Source: Gemmatimonadaceae bacterium (GTDB taxonomy: Bacteria; Gemmatimonadota; Gemmatimonadetes; Gemmatimonadales; Gemmatimonadaceae). Taken from it: 64,000 nt of DNA. Location of the stretch: positions 1 to 64,000 of the forward strand of contig WYBP01000018.1 in assembly GCA_011525845.1 (NCBI GenBank), read 5' to 3'. Made by a program: the position numbers and the translations under genes. Below are positions 1-7,226 of the stretch, one piece after another (positions within the stretch are counted from its first letter, which is position 1; each line of letters opens with the position of its first letter). The notes below the pieces were generated by a model, which saw only the letters and a list, made by a program, of their open reading frames with translations, had not been told where the DNA came from and made no database searches.

Positions 1-211
1 CCCGGGCGCGCCCCCCCCGCCCCCCCCCCCGCGCCCGCGGGGGGGGGGGGGTGGCGGCGGCCGCCCCGGGCGGGGCGGCGGGGGGCCCGCCCCCCCGGGC
101 GGGGCGCCCCCGCGGCGCGCCCGCGCCCCCCCCCCCCCACCCCCCCCCCGCGGGGGCCCCCCGCCCCCCCCCCCCGGGGGGGCTCCCGCCCCCCCCCGGG
201 GCCCCCCCGGG
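1..211. other. G/C homopolymer stretch, probable contig-edge artefact
   Basis: Only three of the first 211 bases are A or T (positions 52, 139 and 184), and long runs of C and G alternate. Ordinary coding sequence with balanced third positions starts abruptly at about 212. The adjoining ATP-grasp reading frame passes through this stretch only because it contains no A/T-bearing stop codons. This looks like low-quality or mis-polished sequence at a contig end rather than biology. Confidence 0.75.
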
Positions 212-1213
212 ACGGTGCCGCACGCCGATCCGGTCGAGATAGTGGAGCCAGGCGAGGTCCACGCCGTCATAGGGGCCGGCATCGCCGCCGCCGGAGAGCC
301 GCGGGTTCGCCTCGATCAGTTTCACGCGGCCGTCGCGCACGTCGCGCTTCACCTCGATCTCGCAGATGCCGCGGTACCCGATGGCGCGCAGGAACGCGTC
401 GCAGGCCGCGTCGGCCTCCGGGTCGGTCACCGGCTCGGAGACCGTCGCGCTCCCGAAGCCGACGGGGTCGCAGCGGAGCTCGCGGAACAGCGCGTGCCCG
501 GTGCGCGTGCCGTCGGCGGCGTAGTGCGCGAGGTAGACGCGCTTGTTGGTGTCGGGCCCCTGGATGATCTCCTGCACGATCACCTGCGGGTTCGCCGCAC
601 AGGCGAGCGCGTGCTGCGCGAGCAGCTCGGCCGCGTCGTGCGCGACGGCGATCTTCCGGAAGGAGAGCGCGTGGTCCGCCGGGAGGCGCTGCCACTCCCG
701 GAAATGGACCGGCTTGAGGACGCAGGGGAACATCGCCGCCGCCGCGAACGCCTCGACCTGCTCGCGGGTGGAGACGAAGCGGGTGAGCGGCATCGCCATG
801 CCGTGCCGCTCGGCGAGCGCGTACTGGGTGTCCTTGTCCGCGAGCGCCCCCTGGAGCTCCGCGCCGTCTCCCACGCGATACCACTGGCGCAGCTCGCCCG
901 CGAAGCGGGCGATGGCGGTCACGAACTGGTCGGCGCTGGCGAGGAGCACCGGGCGCTCGGGCGCGTCCGCCGCGAGCGACCGCATGGCCTCGAGCCACTC
1001 GCCCGGGGCGCGGTCGGGGTCGGGACAGCGCAGCGCGGGTCCGTGGCGCGAGCGGAACCCGGTCTGCCGCTCGTCGCAGTCGACGAGTCGCGTGCGGACC
1101 CCGCGTCGCACCAGGTTGCGCAGGTTCACGACGCCGGTCTGGAACGCGCCGAGGATGACGGCCCCCGGCCATTCCGGACGCGCGCGGGCCGGGAGTTCGT
1201 CAGCGGTCGGCAT
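1..1213 (-). CDS. ATP-grasp domain ligase, C-terminus lost at window edge
   Basis: Predicted ATP-dependent carboxylate-amine/thiol ligase of the ATP-grasp superfamily (D-aspartate-ligase or carbamoyl-phosphate-synthase-L-like). The ATG at 1213 starts a frame with an N-terminal nucleotide-binding-like segment (AVILGAFQTGVVNLRNLVRRG). The ATP-binding lysine lies in MFPCVLKP (residues 161-168), followed by VQEIIQGPDTNKRVY and the Mg-binding LIEANPRLSGG (E301, N303). Credible sequence covers about 334 residues; the frame then enters the G/C artefact at 1-211, so the true C-terminus is not seen. It is divergent from the SGNH hydrolase gene across 194 bases. Solo ATP-grasp proteins like this are common in EPS loci, and the substrate is unknown. 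Confidence 0.85.
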   Translation of the reverse strand, partial: MPTADELPARARPEWPGAVILGAFQTGVVNLRNLVRRGVRTRLVDCDERQTGFRSRHGPALRCPDPDRAPGEWLEAMRSLAADAPERPVLLASADQFVTAIARFAGELRQWYRVGDGAELQGALADKDTQYALAERHGMAMPLTRFVSTREQVEAFAAAAMFPCVLKPVHFREWQRLPADHALSFRKIAVAHDAAELLAQHALACAANPQVIVQEIIQGPDTNKRVYLAHYAADGTRTGHALFRELRCDPVGFGSATVSEPVTDPEADAACDAFLRAIGYRGICEIEVKRDVRDGRVKLIEANPRLSGGGDAGPYDGVDLAWLHYLDRIGVRHRPGGAPGGGGSPPGGGGRGAPAGGGWGGGGAGAPRGRPARGGGPPAAPPGAAAATPPPPRARGGGRGGRAR

Positions 1214-1407
1214 CGGGCGTCAGCGGTGGCGCGTCGCGGCGGTCATGGATTCAGGAAGTTCATCAGTCGTGCGCTTCCGCGCCACGTCGGTGGCCCGGCC
1301 GCGCACCCCGGGTTATCCTCGTATCGCCGCCGTCGGGATGGCCGCGCGCCCGCACCCTCGACGCCCCTCCCCCTCCCACGTGCCCTCCGGGCCGCCTGGG
1401 CCCATCC

Positions 1408-2721
1408 ATGAGAAAGCTCCTCCTCGCACTCGTCCTCGCCTCGGGCGGACTGCTCGCGGTCTTCCTGTACCAGCAGCTCGTGGTCGAGGGCACGATGGGG
1501 CCGGCGGCGATGGTCGGTGTCGGCGTCCTCACCCTCCTCTTCACCGCCCTCACGCTCACCTGGGCGCTGTACGGGACGCGCTTCGGGGACATCGTCTCCA
1601 AGCTCTGGCTGGCGGGGTTCGCCTGTGCCATCTCGTACGCCGCGATCGACGTCGCCGCCGGATGGATCCTGATCCAGCCGCTCTCGCCGCCGCTCGTGCC
1701 GGACGCGTACCGCCACCACAGGCTCGTGCCGAACTCGCACGCGGAGTTCCGCCAGCGGGACTTCGCGTACGTGCAGCGCGTGAACTCGCTCGGCCTCCGT
1801 GGCGCGGAGGTGTCCGTGGACAAGCCCGCGGGCACCTACCGCGTCCTGATGCTCGGCGACTCCTTCACGATGGGGAAGGGCGTGGAGGACGCCCAGACGT
1901 CGTCGGTGCTGCTCGCCCGTGCGCTCGGCGAGGCGCGCGCGGCGTGCGGGGGCGGGGCGGTCGAGGTGATCAACGGCGGCGTGGACAGCTACGCGCCGGT
2001 GCTCTCGCTCATCGCACTCACGCGCGACCTCCAGGCGCTCGACCCCGACCTCGTCATCCTCAACCTCGACGTCAGCGACCTCGCGCAGGAGCAGGCCTAC
2101 CGCGGCATCGGGGTGCGTGACTCGACGGGCGCCGTGGTGGCTGTGCCGCAGCTCACGTCCTCCGAGTCCACCTACGACCGCATCCGGGCGTGGACGGAGC
2201 GCCACCTCTTCTTCACCCGCGTGCTCCTCTTCTACGCGAACCGGCGCCTCAACTACAGCGACGTCTCCGTGCGCGCCGTGGTGACGGAGGCCAACCGGGA
2301 GATCACCGCCTACACGCTCGAGGGCGACACGGCCGACCGCACGGGGCAGTGGCGTGAGATCTTCGACAGCATCCGCCGGATGCGCGAGTTCGAGGCCGCC
2401 CACGGCGGCGAGTTCCTCCTCACGATCTACCCGTGGGCGCACGAGATCACGGACACCCAGTGGGTGCCGGGACGCGAGGCGTTCATGCCCGCGGGCGCGA
2501 AGGCGTCCGGGGTGCGCCGCGAGACGGTGCTCCGCCTCGCCGCGGAGCACGGGATCGAGGTGGTGGACCTCTTCCCGGTGTTCGCCGGGCGCGTCGCGGA
2601 CGAGAAGCTCTACTTCGACCACGACATGCACTGGACCCCCGCCGGCAACCGTGCGATGGCCGACGGACTCACCGAGTACCTCGTGCCGCGCCAGGCGAGC
2701 CGCTGGTGCGCAGGGCCCTGA
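1408..2721 (+). CDS. Membrane-anchored SGNH/GDSL-family hydrolase
   Basis: 437 residues. Three hydrophobic helices (about 3-24, 33-54 and 64-90) are followed by an exported SGNH domain. Block I is LMLGDSFTMG with nucleophile S152 (GDS at 150-152). Near the C-terminus YFDHDMHWTPAGN carries the Asp-x-His-Trp signature (D406, H408) of the AlgJ/AlgX/DHHW-like group. Family knowledge suggests an O-acetyltransferase or esterase acting on polysaccharide in the periplasm; the substrate is inferred from the EPS context. It is the first gene of a tight operon: its stop lies 4 bases before the mutarotase-like gene. Assignment to SGNH is firm, activity is not. Confidence 0.85.
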   Translation: MRKLLLALVLASGGLLAVFLYQQLVVEGTMGPAAMVGVGVLTLLFTALTLTWALYGTRFGDIVSKLWLAGFACAISYAAIDVAAGWILIQPLSPPLVPDAYRHHRLVPNSHAEFRQRDFAYVQRVNSLGLRGAEVSVDKPAGTYRVLMLGDSFTMGKGVEDAQTSSVLLARALGEARAACGGGAVEVINGGVDSYAPVLSLIALTRDLQALDPDLVILNLDVSDLAQEQAYRGIGVRDSTGAVVAVPQLTSSESTYDRIRAWTERHLFFTRVLLFYANRRLNYSDVSVRAVVTEANREITAYTLEGDTADRTGQWREIFDSIRRMREFEAAHGGEFLLTIYPWAHEITDTQWVPGREAFMPAGAKASGVRRETVLRLAAEHGIEVVDLFPVFAGRVADEKLYFDHDMHWTPAGNRAMADGLTEYLVPRQASRWCAGP

Positions 2722-2725
2722 CGTT

Positions 2726-3706
2726 ATGGCGACGCTGATCTCGCACACGACGGTGGACGGGCATCGCGCGGTGGTCCTCGAGGACGACCGCACGCGCGCC
2801 GTGGTGCTCCCCGGGCTCGGTGGCCGCGTCTGGGAGCTCCATGACCTCGCGCGCGGCGTCCAGTGGGTCTGGCACCGGCCGGGCGTCCCCCTCGCGGTGC
2901 CCGCGGCCGGTGCGGAGTACGACGCGGTCTGGGCGGGCGGCTGGGAGGAACTCTTCCCGAACGATGCGGCGGGACTGTTCGAGTCGCACCAGCTGCCGGA
3001 CCATGGCGAGTGGTGGTCCCTCGCGTGGGAGGTCGAGGCGATCGACGAGGGGCGAGCCGCCGTGCTGCGCCTCGGCGTCGACACCACCGTCCGTCGGTGC
3101 CGGTGCACGAAGGAGTTCCGGCTCCTCGCCGACCGCGCGGGGATCGAGGTGCGCTACCGGATCGAGAGCCGGGAGGACGAACCGTTCCACTTCCTGTTCA
3201 AGCAGCACCTTCCGCTCCAGCTCGCGCCGGGCCTGCGGCTCGTGGCGCCGGGTGGCACCGTCGTGCCCGTCGACCCCGCGTTCGGCTCGCGCGTCACCAC
3301 GCCGGGTCCGCACCGGTGGCCCTTCGTCCGTGGTGCGGACGGGGGAGTGGCGGACCTCCGGGTGGTGCACCCGGCCTCCGCGCGGGAGCAGGAGTTCATC
3401 TACGTCTCCGACCTGCCGGCGGCGTGGTGCGGTGCGGACGACGCGGCGCGTGGCGCCTCGCTCCGCATGCACTGGGACCACCGGCAGCTCCCCTTCCTCT
3501 GGTTCTTCGTCTCGTACGGTGGCTGGCGTGACGTGCACACCGTCGTGCTGGAGCCCTGCACGAACCTCCCGAAGGACCTCACGGAGGCGGTGCGCCGGGG
3601 CCAGGCCGCGACCCTCGGGCCGCGCGCGACCTTCGAGACGCAGGTCCGCGTCGTCCTCTCCTCCCTCGCGGACGCCGAGGCCGCGGGCGCGGGGGACGCA
3701 CGATGA
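2726..3706 (+). CDS. Galactose-mutarotase-like sugar-binding protein
   Basis: 326 residues starting at an ATG four bases after the SGNH stop. The sequence resembles the aldose-1-epimerase/galactose mutarotase beta-sandwich fold: an opening with TRAVVLPGLGGRVWEL, a GWEELFPND loop, a central HFLFKQHLPLQ strand and a late LPFLWFFVSYGGW segment with HTVVLEPCTN. These are typical of the DUF4432/DUF5107-like branch rather than classical GalM. It may bind or epimerise a sugar used by the neighbouring EPS genes. No signal peptide is evident, so it is probably cytoplasmic. Its stop overlaps the start of the next gene (ATGA), implying translational coupling. Confidence 0.75.
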   Translation: MATLISHTTVDGHRAVVLEDDRTRAVVLPGLGGRVWELHDLARGVQWVWHRPGVPLAVPAAGAEYDAVWAGGWEELFPNDAAGLFESHQLPDHGEWWSLAWEVEAIDEGRAAVLRLGVDTTVRRCRCTKEFRLLADRAGIEVRYRIESREDEPFHFLFKQHLPLQLAPGLRLVAPGGTVVPVDPAFGSRVTTPGPHRWPFVRGADGGVADLRVVHPASAREQEFIYVSDLPAAWCGADDAARGASLRMHWDHRQLPFLWFFVSYGGWRDVHTVVLEPCTNLPKDLTEAVRRGQAATLGPRATFETQVRVVLSSLADAEAAGAGDAR

Positions 3707-5628
3707 CGGCCCCCGCCAAGGGGGGCGGCCCGGAGACCTCGATCGTCATCCGGGCGTTCAACGAGGAGCGCTGGCTCCCGGACGTCTTCGCCGCGCTGGC
3801 CCGGCAGACGTACCGGGATTTCGAGGTGATCCTCGTGGACTCCGGGTCCCTCGACCGCACGCGGGAGATCGCGGAGGCGAACGGGGCCCGCATCGTGCGG
3901 CTGCGGTCCGAGGACTTCACGTTCGGCCACTCGCTCAACGTGGGGATCGAGGAGTCGCGCGGCGCCTTCATCGCGATCCTCTCCGCGCACGCGATCCCGG
4001 CGGACGAACGCTGGCTCGAGCTCCTGGTCGCGCCGCTCCGCGAGCACGCCCCGGCGATGGTGTACGGCGGGCAGCGCGGACACGCGGTCTCCAAGTACTC
4101 GGAGTGCCGTGACTTCGAGCGCGTGTTCCCGGACGAGCCCACCGTCTGGACCGACGACGACCCCTTCGCCAACAACGCGAACTCGGCCATCAAGCGCGAG
4201 CTCTGGCTCGAGCATCCCTTCGACGAGGGACTCCCGGGGCTCGAGGACATCGAGTGGGCCAAGTACTGGACCGAGCTCGAGCGGATCATCGTGTACGAGC
4301 CGCGCGCGGCGATCATCCACGTGCACACCGAGAGCTGGGCGCAGGTGCGTCGCCGCTACTACCGCGAGGGGATGGCCGCGCGGTGGGTGGGGAAGCGGAT
4401 CCTGCGCCACCTCCCGATGGAGTTCTCCCGCGAGGCGCGCTGGCTGCTCGCCGACCTCTGGCACGCGCTCCGGGAGGGGCGCCTGCTCGCACTCGCGTCC
4501 GAGATCGCGCGCTTCCGCTACGAGAAGACGCTGGGGAGCATCAAGGGGATCGTGGACAGCCGCGGGCTCGACTCGCCCGGCCGCCGTGCCGCGCTCTACT
4601 ACGAGCAGAGCTTCGCGGCCGTCGTGGTGCGCGCCCCGCATCGGGCGCAGGTCGAGTACCGCGAGGTGCCGATCCTCAAGCCGGGCGAGGTGCTGATCCG
4701 CGTGGCCTACGTCGGGATCTGCGGCACCGACCTCGAGATCCTCGAGGGAACGCTCGGCTACTACAAGTCCGGCATGGCGAGCTACCCGATCGTGCCTGGG
4801 CACGAGAGCTCCGGCACGATCGTGGAGGTCGGCCCGCGCGTGACGCACCTCGCCAAGGGCGATCGCGTGGTGGTCGAGTGCATCCAGGGGTGCGGCGAGT
4901 GCGCCGCCTGCGCCAGCGACACCGCCATCCGCTGCGAGGCACGGAAGGAGGTCGGCGTGCTGAACCAGGACGGCGCATACGCGGAGTACATGGTGGCGCG
5001 GTCCCGGTACGTCCATCGCGTGCCGGACGACCTGCCGCTCGTGCGCGCGGCGCTCGCCGAGCCCCTGGCGGTGGTGCTCAAGGCACTGCGACGCCTGGGG
5101 GCCGCGAACGGGGATGGGCGTCCACGGTCGGTGACCGTGCTCGGCGCGGGGACGATCGGCGTGCTGGCCGCCCGGGTGCTCGCCCTCCGGGGGCACCGCG
5201 TGACCGTGACGGACCGGGAGCCGCGCCGCCTCGAGGCGCTCGGGGCGGAGTTCACCACGTCCACCTCCCTCGCCTCGCTCAGCACGAGCGAGTGGATCGT
5301 GGAGGCGACCGGGAACCAGCAGCTCCTGTCTCAGGTCATGCGGGAGTCATCGACCGGCAGCGCGATCCTGCTCCTTGGGTTCCCGTACGGTCGGGAGCCA
5401 TTCAGCTTCGAATCGGTCGTGGCGTTCGATCGATCCGTGATCGGGTCGGTCGGCAGCTCGAGTCGCGACTTCGCGGATGCCCTCGAGCTCATGCCCGCGC
5501 TCGACCTGCGGCACTTCGTCGGCCAGTCGCTGCCGCTCGCAGAGTATGAGCGTGCCTGGGAACTGGTGCGTTCACGCAGGCATCTCAAGGTGATGCTGCG
5601 CGTGGACCAGACGCTCGCCGAGGCCTGA
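3703..5628 (+). CDS. Bifunctional GT2 glycosyltransferase - zinc alcohol dehydrogenase fusion
   Basis: 641 residues combining two enzymes. Residues 10-240 are a family 2 glycosyltransferase (SIVIRAFNEERWL, VDSGSLDRT, and an ILSAHAIP segment in place of a standard DXD). Residues about 308-635 are a zinc-dependent medium-chain dehydrogenase with catalytic-zinc residues C340 and H367-E368 (GHE). Structural-zinc cysteines are C397, C400, C403 and C411, and the Rossmann motif is GAGTIG at 481-486. Both halves look complete, so this is not a truncated gene. The dehydrogenase may oxidise or reduce the sugar (or a polyol) that the transferase handles; this is inference. It overlaps the upstream gene by four bases and ends the 1408-5628 operon. 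Confidence 0.88.
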   Translation: MTAPAKGGGPETSIVIRAFNEERWLPDVFAALARQTYRDFEVILVDSGSLDRTREIAEANGARIVRLRSEDFTFGHSLNVGIEESRGAFIAILSAHAIPADERWLELLVAPLREHAPAMVYGGQRGHAVSKYSECRDFERVFPDEPTVWTDDDPFANNANSAIKRELWLEHPFDEGLPGLEDIEWAKYWTELERIIVYEPRAAIIHVHTESWAQVRRRYYREGMAARWVGKRILRHLPMEFSREARWLLADLWHALREGRLLALASEIARFRYEKTLGSIKGIVDSRGLDSPGRRAALYYEQSFAAVVVRAPHRAQVEYREVPILKPGEVLIRVAYVGICGTDLEILEGTLGYYKSGMASYPIVPGHESSGTIVEVGPRVTHLAKGDRVVVECIQGCGECAACASDTAIRCEARKEVGVLNQDGAYAEYMVARSRYVHRVPDDLPLVRAALAEPLAVVLKALRRLGAANGDGRPRSVTVLGAGTIGVLAARVLALRGHRVTVTDREPRRLEALGAEFTTSTSLASLSTSEWIVEATGNQQLLSQVMRESSTGSAILLLGFPYGREPFSFESVVAFDRSVIGSVGSSSRDFADALELMPALDLRHFVGQSLPLAEYERAWELVRSRRHLKVMLRVDQTLAEA

Positions 5629-5746
5629 ATCGACCTTCGGGGCAGGCGCCGGCTGCAGCGATCGGAGGGGAACGCGCCCGCGGTCCACGGGCGACGACCG
5701 GCAGTTATGTCGATGCCCTGCAAGGAGTTGCGCCGCAGTCAACCGA

Positions 5747-5789
5747 TGTGACAGTCGCGTTGCGTCTCCCTCGGGCCGCGCGTTATAGT
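5747..5789 (+). promoter_or_regulatory. Promoter A with TGTGACAGT box, upstream of surface-protein paralog 1
   Basis: TGTGACAGT at 5747-5755, four bases, TTGCGT at 5760-5765, 18 bases, TATAGT at 5784-5789. The same layout with identical spacing occurs at 6912-6954 upstream of paralog 2, which is why it is proposed as a shared promoter/operator. The box also loosely resembles a sigma-54 -24/-12 element (TGACAG-N5-TTGC) but lacks the invariant GG. Confidence 0.6.
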
Positions 5790-5918
5790 ATCATCGGGGT
5801 GCCCCGCTCGGGACGCACCGGGTTCGGAGCGCGATGTGCGGGGCTGATGCCCCGCGGGTGCCCCGCGCGGCAGGCCTGTAGTGGATCGCTGCTGCACTTC
5901 TCTGCGGAGGGATGGTCG

Positions 5919-6866
5919 ATGGATCTCGCGAGACTCAAATCCGTTCGACTGCGCCTGGCGATGCTCGCGGTTCCCGCGTCGTTGCTGGTGAGCGCGTCCT
6001 GCGGCGAGGCGGAGATCGTGAGTTCCCCGACGAAGGTGGCGGGCAAGGTCGTGGCGCCGCCCCCCGTCCCGCCGCCACCGCCGCCCCCGGCGCCGCCGCC
6101 GGCCGGCGTCGCGTTCCAGTCGCTCTGGTCGAACGCGGGCACGTCGATCTCGGCCGTGACGGATGGCGGACTCTGGCCGATCCTCGCTTGCGGCACGGTC
6201 TACCAGAACGTGATGTCGGTGGTGGCCGGGGCGCCGCTGGGGTTCACCGAGACGCCGAACGTCCTCCGCGTGCGGATGGCCGGGCAGGACTGCGCGATGC
6301 TCCAGCGCGACGGCATCATCCCGGCCAGCACCACGCATTGGGGGCGCTTCTACATCCGGAACGACGAGTTCGGGACCTCGAACACGCATCCGGTCGCGTA
6401 CCACAACGTGCACGGGGCCGACCCGATCCAGGCGGTGCCCCTGCAGCGGTTCGCGAACATCCAGAACGGGTCGTGGCAGATCGGGATCCCCACCGCCGGC
6501 AACTATCCCTTCAATCGGTATTACACCCCCCTGCTGCCCAACGGGGTGTGGTACCGCTTCGAGTGGGAGATGCGCTATCTCACGGCGACGACCTTCCGGT
6601 TCTATCCGCGCATCTACAACCTGGCCGATTCGCTGTTGTACGACGCGTCGAACCTGCGCGTCGAGGGCGGCTCCTCCACGCTCCAGCAGTGGTACGACCA
6701 GGGGAACTTCAACTCGCTCGGTGGGAACGGCAGCGCAGGCACCGCGGCACAGCTCGCGCGCAACTTCGGACTCGGCAACGAGGGACCGTCCTCGGCCTCG
6801 AACACCGGCGGTTCCTGGTACTACGCGAAGTTCGGGCTCAGCACCTCGGGGTGGCTCGGACGGTGA
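5919..6866 (+). CDS. Secreted lipoprotein with C-terminal domain shared by three paralogs (paralog 1)
   Basis: 315 residues. The start is the ATG at 5919, preceded by GGAGG at 5906-5910; an upstream in-frame ATG at 5748 sits inside the promoter and is rejected. A signal peptide ends in a lipobox (LVSASC, C28). A proline-rich linker (about 47-62) leads to a ~250-residue domain beginning near AVTDGGLWPILACG and ending SWYYAKFGLSTSGWLGR. The domain is rich in aromatic beta-strand-like segments (GVWYRFEWEMRY, FYPRIYN), suggesting a jelly-roll or lectin/lyase-like fold, but I do not recognise the family. Its coding DNA is nearly identical in places to the 7227-9494 gene. A role in binding or trimming the locus's polysaccharide is inference only. 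Confidence 0.8.
   Translation: MDLARLKSVRLRLAMLAVPASLLVSASCGEAEIVSSPTKVAGKVVAPPPVPPPPPPPAPPPAGVAFQSLWSNAGTSISAVTDGGLWPILACGTVYQNVMSVVAGAPLGFTETPNVLRVRMAGQDCAMLQRDGIIPASTTHWGRFYIRNDEFGTSNTHPVAYHNVHGADPIQAVPLQRFANIQNGSWQIGIPTAGNYPFNRYYTPLLPNGVWYRFEWEMRYLTATTFRFYPRIYNLADSLLYDASNLRVEGGSSTLQQWYDQGNFNSLGGNGSAGTAAQLARNFGLGNEGPSSASNTGGSWYYAKFGLSTSGWLGR
6255..6334 (+). repeat. 80-base exact direct repeat, copy 1
   Basis: These 80 bases are identical to 8883-8962, within the shared C-terminal domain of paralogs 1 and 2. A second exact run of 59 bases lies a little further downstream in both genes. It indicates recent duplication or gene conversion. Confidence 0.85.
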
Positions 6867-6911
6867 GCGTGGTGGCGCCCTGCCCACGCCCCCTCCGCCG
6901 TTCGCGCACAG

Positions 6912-6954
6912 TGTGACAGTGCGCTTGAACCGGGGCCCGACACCCCACTAGGAT
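6912..6954 (+). promoter_or_regulatory. Promoter B with TGTGACAGT box, upstream of riboswitch and paralog 2
   Basis: TGTGACAGT at 6912-6920, four bases, TTGAAC at 6925-6930, 18 bases, TAGGAT at 6949-6954. Spacing is identical to promoter A at 5747-5789. Transcription would begin near 6961, leaving a leader of about 265 bases before the ATG at 7227. That leader holds the c-di-GMP riboswitch and its terminator; together with the promoter these account for the 6867-7226 gene-free stretch. Confidence 0.6.
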
Positions 6955-7055
6955 TCATCGCGAAGGGACGGCGGCGGGAGTTCCCGCAGGCGTCCCGGGG
7001 CGCGATGGACCACCGGGTCAAGTGAACGGGGCCGCGCGTCGACAATGGAGAAAGC

Positions 7056-7142
7056 GCTGCTCAGAGCAAACCCGTCGAAAGACGGCGACGCAGAGCGACG
7101 GGGCTTCGGTGTCCAACACCATGCCAGCCGAGCCGCCAGCCA
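7056..7142 (+). promoter_or_regulatory. Candidate c-di-GMP-I (GEMM) riboswitch aptamer
   Basis: The leader contains AGAGCAAACC, then a stem CCGTC-GAAA-GACGG closed by the conserved GAAA tetraloop, then GACGCAGAGC. The 3' part is GGGGCTTCGGTG...CACCATGCCAGCCGAGCCGCC. These blocks follow the order and spacing of the class-I c-di-GMP aptamer (GCAAACC / CGAAAG / GACGCAAAGC / distal helix / tetraloop receptor). The element lies about 85 bases upstream of the start codon and about 95 bases after promoter B. Its 3' strand is shared with the terminator stem at 7130-7180. Recognition is by eye against the known consensus; a covariance-model score was not run. Confidence 0.8.
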
Positions 7143-7180
7143 TTCGGACCGCATCCTGGGTCTTGGCCGGCGGCTCTTTC
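7130..7180 (+). terminator. Riboswitch expression platform: terminator competing with aptamer 3' strand
   Basis: GAGCCGCC-a-GCCA (7130-7142) can pair with TGGC-c-GGCGGCTC (7164-7176), giving 12 base pairs around one mismatch, followed directly by TTTCGTT. The left arm is the 3' strand of the aptamer, so ligand binding should block terminator formation. This predicts an ON switch at high c-di-GMP. Further downstream CTCC (7206-7209) and GGAG (7214-7217) could form a small hairpin over the ribosome binding site. Confidence 0.6.
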
Positions 7181-7226
7181 GTTCCCGGCGGACCGGATGC
7201 ATCACCTCCGCGTGGAGAACGTTGCA

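Noticed and set aside
215-1411. A long plus-strand reading frame over the ATP-grasp gene
   Set aside because: It is Arg/Ala/Glu-rich shadow sequence with no domain motifs; the minus frame from 1213 carries clear ATP-grasp motifs.
5747-5765. TGACAG-N5-TTGC as a strict sigma-54 promoter
   Set aside because: The invariant GG of the -24 element is absent, and the second copy (6914-6928) also loses the GC of the -12 element. A sigma-70-type reading with shared operator is preferred.
5796-5918. A second c-di-GMP riboswitch in the leader of paralog 1
   Set aside because: It contains GGGACGCA but not the GCAAACC or GAAA-tetraloop blocks. Only a simple GCGGGGC/GCCCCGC hairpin is seen.
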